NCBI RefSeq assembly: GCF_000182565.1
Contig: NW_015971538.1
Coordinates: 1,023,736 to 1,087,735 of the forward strand
DNA length: 64,000 nucleotides
Direction: 5' to 3'
Origin: Spizellomyces punctatus DAOM BR117
Taxonomy: Eukaryota > Chytridiomycota > Chytridiomycetes > Spizellomycetales > Spizellomycetaceae
In this document: piece by piece, positions 14,934-26,750 of the stretch
How positions within the stretch are numbered: the first letter of the stretch is position 1
Layout: each line of letters begins with the position of its first letter
Translations under genes and position numbers: made by a program
The notes under the pieces: generated by a model
What the model saw: the letters and a program-made list of their open reading frames with translations, nothing else
Told to the model about the DNA's origin: nothing
The model's database searches: none

Positions 14934-17900
14934 TCAATTAGCCCCCACAACAACAGCCACGTTCGGCAACGACATCCAAGCTGGTACAAACCGCTCAATC
15001 GTCTCGACAACCCGCGGGGAAGGCTTGGCAAAATCGGGTGATTGTTCCAGATCCAGTAGCAAGACGTCGGATTTTTCATTGAGGACCGCCCGGGAGGCAA
15101 CGATTTTGAGGAGTTCGGGTGATAACTGATACAAAAACAAAATCCAAATAAGCAACCCATTGATAAACGAGAGCCCATAAAAAAGACTTACCGGTGAATC
15201 AAAATCCGCTGCATAATATAGGGACAAAAGTTTCTTGATTTGCGTAGGATTCAGTAAGAAACAGACATCAAAAATGGTTTCAATGTCTTGCGGTGAGGTC
15301 TTGTTGAGGGTCAAGAGTTTGGCGGCTTGCAAGAGTTGTTGGAGATGTAATGTCGCTACAAAGAACGCGCAAGCAAAGAAAAACAAACGTAAGCTACACA
15401 GTACCCCCCAAAAAAGATACCCGTACTGCATCTGGGGGGAACACCTACCTTCTGCAATCCCATGACTTGTACACCACTCCTCTAACCGGCTAACATTATA
15501 TTGAATCTGCACTCCCCGCTTCCACGTGCAAAAGTTCTTCCTCATCAACAAATGATTAAAGGCAGAAACACCAATAACCCTCAACAACTCTGTCAAGATT
15601 TGTCTCGTCATAGAGTCCTCCATGTAATAGCACCGCATCGTTTTAGACAACTTGCTCAAAAAGTTGAGTAATTGCTCAATGGTGAATTGGGAAGAGGAAG
15701 ACGATTTGCCCCATTTTCCCCAGAGTCCACCAGATTGTTTGCAAATGTATCCAGGGAGCGACTGGTTCTCAATCACGGCGGGGACAATCATGTTTGCAAG
15801 GCGCTTTTTCAGTTCCTTGATCCAACCGTGATAGATTTCAATAAGCAGGTAGTCGAGGTCATTGCGAACTTTTTCGAGAGAACGTTCAGCCTCGCCCGCG
15901 TCAGGCCCACCCGTTCGACGTGCAGCACGTTCCTTCTCCTGAGTGGTGCGAACAACACAGAGAAGCTCGTAGCAATTGGACAACCAAAACGCTGACACGT
16001 AATCGTCTTCAAACTTCATTGTCAGACTCTGAATGGCTTTCATGACGTTGGTCATCAGGCCTAGCATGCGTCCAGCCAGATCGTGCCGGAGCAATTGCAC
16101 CATGGTAGACCCGATGAGATGCGCAGGGAAAAAGATTTCTTTGCGGGTTGCGACGGTTTGAGTACTTGGAAGTGGTATGCGGAGATTGGTGACGAGGGCG
16201 TCAATGATTTCCTCTTCGAGAGCCTTGTCCTCCAACACACGGACAGAACGCTCAGTCTGCAGCACCAGACCAGCTCCGGCAGAGGGAGGTCCAGCAATGC
16301 CGTTGGCACCCAGAGAGGTATCAATCATGATACTGGTACGGTTCTTGCGAGCAGCGACAGGTGCCGCCCGTTCAGCCCCGGGCGACGTCGGTGGAGGCGC
16401 CCCTTCCACAAAGCTATGCCGTCTGGGTCTTGCTTTGGCAGCAGCAGCGGCCATGTCCATTTCAATCTGAGCGGTAACGGATGTTCGGCTTGTCTCCGTT
16501 GAGAGTGCAAAGGGTGGAGAAATAGCACCATTGACTCTGGGTGTTGGATGATCAGAGGTAGGGGATGTCACAGACGCCAACATGGCATCCGCAACGCGAT
16601 CAGCACGATACTTGCCAGCCAACAACCTTGCCATCTGATCCCTCAATGTCGCAACCTCCTTCTTCAAAGCACTAACAACCTCAGGGTCCTCATGCTTGGC
16701 TGCGTTCCGAGCCCCTTCTTTCAACTTGTTTACTTCTTCCTTGTGCGCAGAAAGTGACTCCTCCAACTTTGCAATCTGATCATCTCGCTTCTTCAACATG
16801 CCAGTCAATTTTTCATTCTCTTTTGACACGCCCTGATTTTCTTGTTTAAGCGCCTGCAGCTCCTGTTTCAACTCGGCGGATCCTTCGTTCAGTTGAGCAG
16901 CCGCCGATTTGCCCGTTGTCTCAGCCTTCTCGTATTTCTCCCTCCAACTCTTGACTTGCTCCTCCAATGACGCAATCTTTTCCAATATCCGAGCATTTTC
17001 CTCATTCTTGGCTGCCAAAGCCTGCGATAGCTCTACAACCTTGCCTTCCAACTTGTAATTGGTCTCCTTGAGCTTGCCAACCGACCGCGCCTCGGCTTTG
17101 AGCACCTTGAGCTCTTTGATCGCCTGGCGTCGGCGCACACACGCCTGTACAAGGACCAGTCGCTTCTTGGTTTGCTTGTACCACTTGCGGGTACGGTACC
17201 CGCGGTAAGTCTTTTGTATCTTGATGGCGGCATTCAATCTACGCAGCGCCTGCGCCTGAGCCTTTGCAACCGCCATACGGTATGTACTCTGTATCTTGAC
17301 AACAGCATCCCGGAGACGCTGGTAGCGTTTGCGAGACAGCCAGGTGCGGACATTGCGTTGGATGATGATCGCGGCATGGGTTTCGCGAAGGCCTTTGTAG
17401 AGTTTTCGTGCGAGCCACCCGCGAACGGCGGTTTGAATGGTGATGGCGGCCGCACGCATGCGGAGGTAACGTCGCCGATAGACCGCTCTTCGGACATTCT
17501 TTTGGATGAGAATGACACAGGCACGTTGTCGTTCTGATCTGAGCTTTTCCAGATAGGCAAGCTGACCAGCACGGAAAAAGACTTTGGTGAGACCCATCTG
17601 GTACTTGTCTTCCTCAGAAATGACCTTGTTGACAATGGATACAGTCAAGTTCTTGGGGTCAGGAACCCACGATTTGGATGGAACGAGGAGATAGTACCGA
17701 TCCGCAAAGTCTGCAAAGGTAGCTCGACTTGGATATCCAGCACAACTGATTCGAATTGTCTCCAAAACACCACAAGCCCTCAACTGCTGCAAAACCATTT
17801 GCGGTTCAAACTGGAAGGCTGCTTTAGCCATATTGGGCTTGATACAACGGATATAGTGAACTTCGGTTTGACGAATCGTGTCCATAAGTTTGACCAAAGA

Positions 17901-20354
17901 CGCTTTGAAGATGGTTCCAAGGGTAGGCTTCTTGAGAGATGATCCTCCAGCACGACCCGGCCGTGGCTAATCATTTCATAATTTACAAAAAAAACTATTA
18001 GCGAGACTTGATTGTATGATATTGAGCAGGATCACTACCACTCACCGGCGACGTAACTTCAAGTTTGGGTTCCTCCTCAATCTTGATCACTTCCTTCAAA
18101 AATTCAAATTCACTAGCATTCAACACAGCCATCTGCTCATCCGAGACTGTATCCTTATTCTTCTCAATGAAACCATCGATATCGTACGTTACATCCGTAG
18201 CGTAGTGCTTGATGGTGAACGCACTCTGACCAAACCGTGGCTTTTCGAAAAACTTTTGCTGAGCAGTGCCAAAGCGTTGGTAGAGTTTGGTGATGAGGGA
18301 TGCATCGGCTCCGGATGGAAGACGCGATTCTTCATCCAACAGGTCCAAGATACCCAGTTTGCCTTCAATGAGGTCAATACAAGGTTGATTGTCGTTAAAG
18401 TCGATAAATGACCAGTTGATCTTTTCCGCAATGTACTCTTCTTGCTCCAACTTGAAGACGTGGGCATTGAACTCTTGCTGCAATTTCTCGTTGGCATAGT
18501 TCTACGGAATCGGCAAGATTAGAATCAAGACATTGTCCAATAAAGCCATCAATACCCAAAAAGCACTCACAATACAAAACTGTTCAAACGAATTCTTCTT
18601 GAAATGCTCAAACCCATAAATATCGAGCACACCAATGAACCTCTGCGTTGCCAAGACTTCCTCTCTCGACAAATTGGTGTTGATGACTTTAACCAACCAA
18701 TCAAACAGCATGCTGTATATGAATTTAGCAACAGAGTCACGACCGATGGTGGCTTGGTATTGGTTGAGGTTAGTGACAATCTTTTCCGAGCGGGTGGTGA
18801 TTTGCTTTTTGGTAATCCATTTTTTGAATTCCTTTTCATCTACACCGAGGAGTTGGGTAGCCATGGCAAAGGCTGCGTCATTGTCTGGTATTTGAGCCTC
18901 GTCGCGCTTGGCTTCAATCTTGATGTTACCAATGTGGAGAAGGGCCGCACAAATTTTGAAAATGGACCTAACAATCAAAATTCCCACGGTCAGTTACCCA
19001 TACAAGACGGAAAATAAGAAACCTTTGTCGGCAGAACCTTACCATTGTGTCTGCAAGGAGATCCCCACATCGGACAGCGCCTTTGATGTCTCGACAAAAT
19101 CGGCGGCATCGTCTACACCGGGAATCGTACCAGTTCCTCCCTGGTTGAGGTAAAAGAAGCTGTCCCACGATCCCAGACCAAGGTCTTTTCGCTCGGCAGC
19201 GGGTGCACCAGCACAGAGTTGGTAAAAGATGTGGTAATTTCGCTCTACACAACAAAAGATCAGATGAACATGCGTTCGTCACCAATCGTATGCCGATAGT
19301 ATTCTCGTACCTGTAGCGGGCTGGAAGATCAAACGTGATCGCTCCAACAGGTATGTCCGGATTTTGGCACCAGTGATACGAACGGAGGGGTTCTGTGGGG
19401 TAGGAGTCGAGAATAGAATTTCCATGTACTTTCCGAAACGTGAACTGTTGTCGTTTCGGGTTGTCTTGGAATTACCAAAAGCCTAAACCGCAGTAATGAT
19501 CAGATCCAAGACAAGTACAAAGTACAAAAAGTCAAAAAACGGCGTTTACCTCCATGATCGGGTTGGTTGCCAAAACAGCCTGTTCAACCTCACTAACACC
19601 CGCCGTAGTCGCATTCCCGCTCTCGACAGTCGCAAAATACCGCATGATATATCTCGCACTCTGCGTCTTTCCAGCACCACTCTCTCCACTAACAATAATG
19701 GATTGATTCTTTTTATCCTCAATCATACTCCGATAGGCTTCCTCGGCGACCGCAAACAAGTGCGGTTCGAGCTCGTCCCGTCGTTTACCAGAGTACTCTC
19801 GCATAATGTCTGATCCGTAGATAGGGACCTTTGCGAACGGGTTCATGGCAATGAGGACGATACCAGAGTATGTGTAAATGTTTTCTTGAGCGTATCGGAG
19901 TCGGATGTTGTGTAGTACAGCAGGCCTGCATACAAAAATCCAGTATAAGAGTAAGTCGCATATGGAAATTAGAAAAAAAAAAAGGGAATACGTTACTCGT
20001 GAAGGTAGGAAAGCATGGCCAAATCATCAATCCCATCCAATGCCGGCGGATTTTGGAGTGGAGGCAGATCAGCAAACTTGTTTGCAGCCAGTTTCGGTAA
20101 CGTTGATTCATACGTGACATCCTAATATACACATACCCAAAAAACAAACATTCAACAAAAAAGTCCTTGTTGACAAGGGAAAACCCCACAACAACATTTT
20201 ATACCTTTCCATTGGCATCAATATGAAAGCTCATTTTGACATTATCCCCTTCAACGCTTTTGGACACCAGCTTCCCCATAATCCACCCTTCCTGCTCATC
20301 AGGAAACCATGCCTCCGTTCCCCGCGTATACACCTCCAACGCCTTCTCCGCCAT
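14934..20354 (-). CDS. Class V myosin heavy chain
   Basis: Ten exons (20205-20354, 19997-20121, 19550-19925, 19311-19482, 19043-19244, 18571-18967, 18046-18501, 15449-17966, 15192-15355, 14934-15125) close to 1,583 residues. An SH3-like N-terminus starts [19 protein letters not shown]. The motor has P-loop [11 protein letters not shown] (about residue 170), switch [11 protein letters not shown], switch [10 protein letters not shown] and the actin-binding region ending HYIRCIKPN. Six IQ motifs follow from about residue 760 ([12 protein letters not shown] onward), then a coiled coil for dimerisation and a C-terminal DIL/globular cargo domain. Myosin V carries vesicles, organelles and mRNA along actin toward growth sites. 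One long exon covers the end of the motor, the neck and most of the tail. All phases agree, and no disruption is seen. Confidence 0.95.
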
Positions 20355-20985
20355 TTGTTTATTCCTATACCAAAAAGTTTAGCATGAGAATAAACCTATA
20401 TAAGCTGGTACGCCTACTTACTATATTATCTAGTGACAAAACCCAGTCTAACAGTTGATTCCCCTTTTCTCAAACCAATGTACGTGCAGGTGAAAATAAT
20501 TATAAAAAAAAGAAAAAGATAACCCGTCGAGAATCAAAAAACCCGCCGCCTGTAGGGAAAGCTCGCGAGTCCAAAAGCACCCACCAAGCTGCGGCCTTGA
20601 GCTCATGTGACTTTCGAGCTTTCATTGCCTTTGGAGGCGACTGCAACCCTCTCTCGATTAGGCAAACAGCCCTGCGGTTTCAATGAGTCATTCTTTCCTT
20701 TTTCGTCTTTTGCGGTAAATCACATGAAATCACATGCGTTACTGCGCATTGCTGCGCATTGGAGTGCATTCCAGTCCAGTCTTTAAAGGTTGGGTAGTGT
20801 TGTGTATTGTTTATTTATTTACATACAGTGTATAAATTACATATATAAAAGATGTAGCATGAATTGCAGTGTGCCGTCCTTTAGCGTGTACTTTGCAGCA
20901 GGTCAAATCAAGACCCATACGCACACACACACACACACACACACACACGCAAAAAAAACCAGTCTAATAAACAAAACGGGAACGA
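20355..20985. other. Intergenic region with a (CA)n tract
   Basis: This region lies upstream of the myosin gene and downstream of the PPR gene. It holds a CA microsatellite at about 20931-20950 and nothing else recognised. A 13-base ATCACATGAAATC-like repeat near 20720-20745 and the doubled TGCGCATT near 20745-20760 are short direct repeats of unknown meaning. Confidence 0.4.
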
Positions 20986-22788
20986 TCAGGGTATCACTTT
21001 AGGCTCTTGAACCCTCCACTCACGATCCCCCACCTCCACCACCCACGCATCCCCAACAAAACTCACAAAAACACCAAAAGGTCTCACCCCCTTGGCAAGT
21101 TCCTCTCTCCACACTCCACGCTCAATCATTTCCCTCACAATGACACCCACCATCTCTGGATCCTTTTTGGCGTCCTGGAGAAGGATGCGCCACATGTGGG
21201 GTGTGGGTGTGAGGTGGTAGGTTTCTTGCATTTCTTTTAAGATGCGTTGTAGGGAGAGTGTGTCGCGGCGGATGGAAAAGGCGCGGGCGAGGGAGGTAAA
21301 GAGGAGGTGGTCAGGGCGGATACGAGTGGATTTGAACATGTCGTAGAGGTGCAAAAGTGCGGGATGGGCATGGGAACGGTGTTGAATGTACATTTGAATC
21401 AACATGGTCAGCGTTTCAACGGTGGGAGGTATCCCTTGTTCCAGCATGGAAATGTAAACTCGGATCCCGCTTTCCACTAATCCAAATCGGGCATGGCCCG
21501 ACAAGAGTGTATTGTAGGCTACGGCATCAGGCTCGATGCCACGTTGGACCATTTCCTCAAATAGGGTATGGGCAATGGGAACCGTCTCAAAGGTTTGGCA
21601 ATAACCACCCATGAGAACAGTATACGCGATACGATCCGGTTGAGGAAGACAAGACGACGCTGTGAGCGTTCGAAAGAGCGCGACGGCACGCTCCAACCCA
21701 TCCGGCCCCATTTTGACCAGCGCATTCAGCACGACTGTATACGCAGCAATATCCGCACCCTCCCACCGCCGCAATACCTCTAACGCAGCCTCAACGGACT
21801 CGTATCGAACCATTCCTGTTACATATACATTCATGGTCACGGTGTTGGGTCTCACATTCTTGTTCACCATCTCTTGTATGACCATTCGTGCCGCATTCAT
21901 GTCCTTGATCACATGCACGTACATCCACACAAGGACTGTGTAGACATGCACATCCGGTACGGACCCCTCAACATGCATGTCTTTCAAGATCTGCTCAACA
22001 CGTCCCGTATCTCCCCGCTTGGCATACGTATCCATCAACAAGGACGATAACACAATGCTCTTGATTCCTCGCTCTCGCATCACCGTCAAAACCTCGTCAG
22101 CTTCCTCTAGTCGTCCCATCTTGATCAACCCACTCAAAACTTTGCCAAAAACATGCACATGGGTCTCACCCCTCAACACCTCTTTAGCTCCTTCAAAATC
22201 TCCATCCGCCATCAAAGCCTCCACAACAACACTCTTCATAACCGCATCAGGAACAACCCCCCACTCCACCACTTTTTGAAACACACTCAACGCAGCCCGT
22301 GGATCCCCCGCACGTACACACCCCTTGATCACCCCCGTCAAGATCTTGATATCCATATCCGGATGCAACATATTCACAACCCATTCCAGTCCCTCCATGT
22401 CCCCAGCCGAGGCGTACATGTCCACCAATACATTGACGACAACACCATCTGGTTTGATCTTGTTTGCAAGCATGCGGTGGTACCACCCCCATGCTCCACG
22501 TAAGTCACCGACCCGTCCATGCAGCGCCATGAGCGTAGTATACATTTTGAGATCCATTGACAGCCCTTTGGATCGCATCGTTTCCACCACCCTCTGGGCA
22601 TCCGACACGAGATTGTGTTTGGCAGCGACATTTAATTGGGATGCATACAAGGCGATATGCTCCCGTGAGGAATCTGCTCTGAGGGTGCGTGGATCGCGAC
22701 ACCATTTCGTTCGTGGGGGGACGGTTGAGGGGATGCGTACATGTTTGACCACCCTTGGAATGTGGGCACATGGTATGGGCGTCAGCAT
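20986..22788 (-). CDS. Pentatricopeptide repeat (PPR) protein, probably mitochondrial
   Basis: An uninterrupted 600-residue frame. From about residue 50 the protein is built of 35-residue helical-hairpin repeats with the PPR pattern, for example LKMYTTLMALHGRVGD, DGVVVNVLVDMYASAGD, DVHVYTVLVWMYVH and DAVAYNTLLSGHARFG; I count at least twelve. PPR proteins bind organellar RNA and act in its stability, processing or translation. The first 45 residues are Arg-rich with almost no acidic residues, as expected for a mitochondrial presequence. It is one of the few intronless genes here. The RNA target cannot be deduced. Confidence 0.85.
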   Translation of the reverse strand: MLTPIPCAHIPRVVKHVRIPSTVPPRTKWCRDPRTLRADSSREHIALYASQLNVAAKHNLVSDAQRVVETMRSKGLSMDLKMYTTLMALHGRVGDLRGAWGWYHRMLANKIKPDGVVVNVLVDMYASAGDMEGLEWVVNMLHPDMDIKILTGVIKGCVRAGDPRAALSVFQKVVEWGVVPDAVMKSVVVEALMADGDFEGAKEVLRGETHVHVFGKVLSGLIKMGRLEEADEVLTVMRERGIKSIVLSSLLMDTYAKRGDTGRVEQILKDMHVEGSVPDVHVYTVLVWMYVHVIKDMNAARMVIQEMVNKNVRPNTVTMNVYVTGMVRYESVEAALEVLRRWEGADIAAYTVVLNALVKMGPDGLERAVALFRTLTASSCLPQPDRIAYTVLMGGYCQTFETVPIAHTLFEEMVQRGIEPDAVAYNTLLSGHARFGLVESGIRVYISMLEQGIPPTVETLTMLIQMYIQHRSHAHPALLHLYDMFKSTRIRPDHLLFTSLARAFSIRRDTLSLQRILKEMQETYHLTPTPHMWRILLQDAKKDPEMVGVIVREMIERGVWREELAKGVRPFGVFVSFVGDAWVVEVGDREWRVQEPKVIP

Positions 22789-23279
22789 TGGCCGACGGGT
22801 CTGTGATTGTTTTGTGAATGTTGCATGGAGTTGCTATCGTTGCGGCATAAAATGGGATCGTTTGAGAGATTTGGAATATCGGGCCCCCCACACGTTTCCG
22901 TTTTCGTTTTCCCCTTGAAGCCCGTCAAATGCCCCGTTATTCCTACAGAGATCTCTAAAAAGCCCAAACTTGTCACCACAGTAAACAATTGGAAAGTCGA
23001 CTGTGCCGCTGAACTTTGTTGCCATGACAATAGCATCCCTCACACCTCTCGACCTGTTCGATGTGCTTTCAACAATACATGCAACAAGGTACACAGCATC
23101 GTTCTCGTCGCCGTCACAACCATTTACAACCGCCCAAGAACAACAGCAACCCAACAGCACATCAACGAACACGCTCAAGGCATGCAACATTGCCTAATAC
23201 CTCGAGGGATTTTGGCAAGCACACCGATTACACACGTGACACTAAACCCAAAACAACGCTCTTGGTGTCATCAACAGTG

Positions 23280-23405
23280 NNNNNNNNNNNNNNNNNNNNN
23301 NNNNNNNNNNNNNNNNNNNNNNNNNNNNNNNNNNNNNNNNNNNNNNNNNNNNNNNNNNNNNNNNNNNNNNNNNNNNNNNNNNNNNNNNNNNNNNNNNNNN
23401 NNNNN
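23280..23405. other. Assembly gap (run of N)
   Basis: 126 undetermined bases lie between the PPR gene and the HIT gene. Open frames that pass through it, such as 22807-23457 (+), cannot be trusted. The gap may hide promoter or 5' sequence of the HIT gene. Confidence 1.
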
Positions 23406-23477
23406 CAAATCCCACTTCCCACCCACACTCTCCAGCTTACATCCTGCAAACCAATAATCACCGCCTCAGAAACACTC

Positions 23478-23963
23478 ATGAAAATCAAAACAGGGCAAAC
23501 GAGATCAGAATGTATTTTCTGTCGAATAGCGGATAATGTGGCGTCATCTCGGCGTGTGTATGAGGATGATGCGTACATTGCTTTTCATGATATTAGTCCG
23601 AGTGCGATTGTGCATTTACTTGTTATACCCAAAATCCATGTGGGGACTGTTCGGAATTTGAGTGTAGAGGATCGGGGGATGGTGACTCGAATGAAAGAGA
23701 TTGGGCACAACTTAATGGATGAGCGAGGGTTTGGAATGGGGGATCGGAGATTGGGGTTCCATGTCCCACCCTTCACGTCTGTAGGCCATTTACATTTACA
23801 TGTGATTGGGTTACCCTTTCGGAATTGGTTTAGGAGTTTAAAGTATCCGTTGTGGGGGTGGGCTAGGTGGTATGTTGGTGTGGATCAGGTGGAAGCGAGT
23901 TTGGAGAGGGCTCAAGTAAGAGGTGAGATGGGGACGTGGAATTGGAGTTGGTTAAAGCGATGA
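23478..23963 (+). CDS. HIT-family nucleotide-binding protein (HINT3-like)
   Basis: A single exon of 161 residues with stop TGA 23961-23963. The N-terminus has the zinc-type CIFCRI pair found in HINT proteins, then the HIT fold (AFHDISPSAIVHLLVIPK) and the catalytic triad motif as VGHLHLHVIGLPF (H-x-H-x-H). HIT enzymes hydrolyse nucleoside phosphoramidates or adenylylated substrates. The tail after the motif (RNWFRSLKYPLWGWARW) is Trp-rich, as in the HINT3/HNT branch. The ATG lies 72 bases after the assembly gap, so a longer N-terminus or an upstream exon cannot be excluded. Confidence 0.85.
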   Translation: MKIKTGQTRSECIFCRIADNVASSRRVYEDDAYIAFHDISPSAIVHLLVIPKIHVGTVRNLSVEDRGMVTRMKEIGHNLMDERGFGMGDRRLGFHVPPFTSVGHLHLHVIGLPFRNWFRSLKYPLWGWARWYVGVDQVEASLERAQVRGEMGTWNWSWLKR

Positions 23964-24035
23964 TATTTAAAAGAATGTTATAGAAACAGAATGATTTAGA
24001 ATATGGTATAATACAAAGGATATGGGAGGGAAATG

Positions 24036-25033
24036 TTATGGAATTGTAGGTAATGCTGCCCCTATATTCGCCAACCGATCTGCTTGTTCATTGCCAAGAA
24101 TCCCAGCATGCCCACGAACATATTTCTACCAAGTAAAAAAAAAAACACATGAGCACCCCAAGATCAAAAGACAATCAAAAAACCAAACTTACCAACGTAA
24201 CCCTCCCCGGATATCCCTCCCGAACCTCCTCCAACCTCACCCACAAATCCTTATTCAACACATCGGTCCCCTTGAACGTCTTCCACCCCCTCTTTTTCCA
24301 CCCACTCATCCAGTCTTCAATCCCCTGCTTCATATACATACTATCAGAATGCACCACAAGATGCATACCAGGAGGCGCAATCTCAATCGCACGGATAACG
24401 GCCAAGAGTTCTGCCCGGTTATTGGTTTGAATGGGACCTGGGAGGCGGGCAGAGGTGTTGAGGGGGTGTGAGGGGCCAAAGTAGATTCCGTAGCCGGCTC
24501 GTGCGCGGTTTTGGCCGTTGGAAAGGCAGGAGCCGTCTGTGTAGATGGGTAACATGGGGAGTGTATCGGGTGTATTACCGTCTCGAGTATGTTTGTGGCC
24601 GTCTGGGTAGATGGGTGACATGGGGAGTGTGTCGAGTGTATTGGAACTTGATTGAGAGGGTCTCCCTCCATCAATATCGAATGGTATTGTGGCAGTCGGT
24701 AATGTTCCAGTCCGTGCAGTAGATTCCCGCCGCGACTTGCGTCCATCTTGACCATCCAACCTTGCCTGAACCGCTTTGCAAGCACCATCCGTACTCGCCC
24801 CAATATGAACAATACCAACACCCAAAAACGCCTCCGCCTCCTGCCTAGTCTTGAACCCCTTGAATCGAGATTTAGGAAACCCATCAACCTGGGATCTACA
24901 TTCCTCCCTATCAAAGTTTTGAGCAAACGATATAGGCGGAGGAGTACATTGAGACTTTTTACCATGTGGTGTATATACCGGGTACACGCCCGGATCGGAC
25001 GGCATAAAAGCTTTTGCGAGCGGTTTTGGGCAT
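24036..25033 (-). CDS. Ribonuclease H1 with N-terminal hybrid-binding domain
   Basis: Three exons (24963-25033, 24193-24907, 24036-24125) give 291 residues. Exon 1 encodes MPKTARKSFYAVRSGRVPG then IYTTW and splices to EECRSQVDGFPKSRFKGFKT, forming a complete hybrid-binding domain for RNA-DNA duplexes. The apparent start at 25005 is an artefact of another frame reading through the first intron. A Ser/Thr/Pro linker of about 80 residues follows, in which the near-repeat NTLDTLPMSPIYPDG / NTPDTLPMLPIYTDG partly duplicates the start of the catalytic domain. The RNase H fold has YTDGS, NNRAELLAVIRAIE, HSDSMY and, in the last exon, VRGHAGILGNEQADRLAN; all the catalytic acidic residues are present. 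It removes RNA-DNA hybrids in nucleus and/or mitochondria. Confidence 0.93.
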
Positions 25034-25796
25034 GCGTTTTAATTGGAATCTGATGCGCATGCAACAAAAATGTGTGGATATGAATGTCAAAAACTTCTGA
25101 ACGAACGAACTGACATTTGATGGACATGGCACACTGTGGATGGCACAGTCATATTCACGTTACGAAAGCATGCCTTTGAATAAACATGTAAGGCATTGGC
25201 GAAATAGTTCTTTGTATATGACAAACCAATAAACTTGATCCACCAACACTGCATATAAATATCTTTCAAAATCCAAAACGTATTGGAACACAATTCTACA
25301 TGAATGGCATCATGTAAGACAACTTTACACATTCCCGTCACCCAAATCTTGAAAATCTGTGCAGAGGTATAAACACTCCCAATACACATATTTGCAACAC
25401 TGGACCGCATCGGAAACCGAAAAAGTCCATTCTGTTTATAAACAAAGATTATGCTCAAGAAAAAGGATGGGCAATTCGTATCTGTACAATGACGGCAAAA
25501 GATACTCATCATATACAAATGGGAGGGGATTTCAAACTGTTTACCATAGACACAGCTTTGACAAGACTATACGTAAAGCGAGTGCAGTGAACAGAATTGA
25601 ACGAGTGATTTTTCGTGCACGAGCTTTAACGAGATAGTAAACACAAACAAAAAAAAAGTGGATGTGCATACAGGTTTTGCAGTAAAATGGTTGGATGGGG
25701 GTTTAACGCAACAGTACCCATTCGTCATGTAAACGACTTGTACGGGTAATGAGTTCGATTGGCAGATGCGGGAAACCCAAAAATCCATTCCAAAAC

Positions 25797-25831
<35 letters not shown>

Positions 25832-25837
25832 ACAATA
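25034..25837. other. Intergenic region
   Basis: AT-rich, no gene supported. It ends with the A33 tract at 25798-25830, which directly follows the stop of the acidic protein gene (a T-tract in that gene's sense). Open frames here are short and lack protein-like composition. Confidence 0.4.
25798..25830. repeat. Poly(A) tract, 33 bases
   Basis: An unbroken run of A on the + strand, 8 bases beyond the stop codon of the minus-strand acidic gene. In that gene's orientation it is poly(T), so it is not a genomic copy of that gene's own poly(A) tail. Confidence 0.95.
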
Positions 25838-26750
25838 TTATTCCACACCCTCTTTCGGTTCCACCCCTTCCCCACCATCACCACCACCATCACCACCACC
25901 AGCGGACGCCTCCTCATGCACAACATGAGACCGATGAAAATGCTCATGTGGCATCCCCATCGAAAGTGGATTCGACAATGTTTCATCAATATCCTAAAAA
26001 AAAACCCACACGCAAAAAAATCAATAAACAGTGATATATACAACTTTGCTTTTAAAAGGGACTTGCCATGGCAGTAACACCCAAACTCCCCGGTCCAAGC
26101 ATCTCAATATCCTCATTCACAATCGCACGTGTACTAGAAGCTTGTTCCGCCTCATCTTGATCTTCATCATCATCATCTTCTTCTTCGTCTTCTTCATCTT
26201 CTTCATCTTCACCCTCCCCTTCTGCATCGGCGTCGGCATCTGCGTCGGCTTCTTCGTGTACTTGTTCTGGGACGTGGTGATCGTCTGTTTCGTTTTCGCC
26301 GGGTTGGTCAGTGTCATCGGCTATGGAAGCTGCTAGGGATGTGTGTTCATCTTTTGGGAATGAAGATCGTTTCTTTACTACATAAACAAAGAATTACGTT
26401 ACAGTTTGTTTGAGCTGTTGCGGCTTTGTTTTTGGGTAGTTTTTCTTTTTTTTTTTTTACCTTTAACATATTTAACGATTTGGATATCGTGTACGGGTGG
26501 TTTGGGGAGTACGCCTGGACGTGGACCGAGTGTTGCGAGCATTGGACCCCATTTGGGTGTGACCCGTTGTTTTTCCCTAGAAAGACCAAGTTGAATCACG
26601 TAGTTTTGCCATTTGCAAATGTGAATTTGGGCTTTACCATTTGTGTACGGGGGCCCACCATGGGGTTTGTTCTTCGGATTTGAGGGGACGGGGTGTGAGG
26701 GTGGGTGTGTTTGTGAGGGGTGTGCCGGTTCGGCTTTGGCGGGTGGACAT
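25838..26750 (-). CDS. Acidic protein, tentative BCL7-like N-terminus
   Basis: Four exons (26638-26750, 26461-26576, 26067-26377, 25838-25993) close to 231 residues. The N-terminal half is basic: MSTRQSRTGTPL, then PWWAPVHKWEKQRVTPKWG, then HDIQIVKYVKVKKRSSFP. The KWEK-x-RVT block followed by a short segment and a K-x-VKV strand recalls the BCL7 domain of SWI/SNF-associated proteins (KWEKKWVTV followed by KWVPV). A run of Asp/Glu and Asp-Ala repeats follows, with a Gly-rich end. The third intron has a GC-AG border (GCAAGT donor at 26061-26066), the only one I needed in this window. The exon chain is well supported; the BCL7 name is a weak similarity and the gene may be something else. Confidence 0.5.

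Noticed and set aside
22807-23963. Long open frames crossing 22807-23457 and 23061-23963
   Set aside because: They pass through 126 undetermined bases, and the part before the gap has no protein-like pattern; only the HIT domain frame from 23478 is kept.
24175-25005. RNase H1 starting at an in-frame ATG at 25005
   Set aside because: That frame reads through the first intron. The true exon 1 (24963-25033) gives a complete hybrid-binding domain and joins at phase 2.
25759-26077. Open frames with lysine and histidine runs near the A33 tract
   Set aside because: They are antisense readings of the poly(A) tract and of the Gly/Asp-rich last exon of the minus-strand acidic gene.
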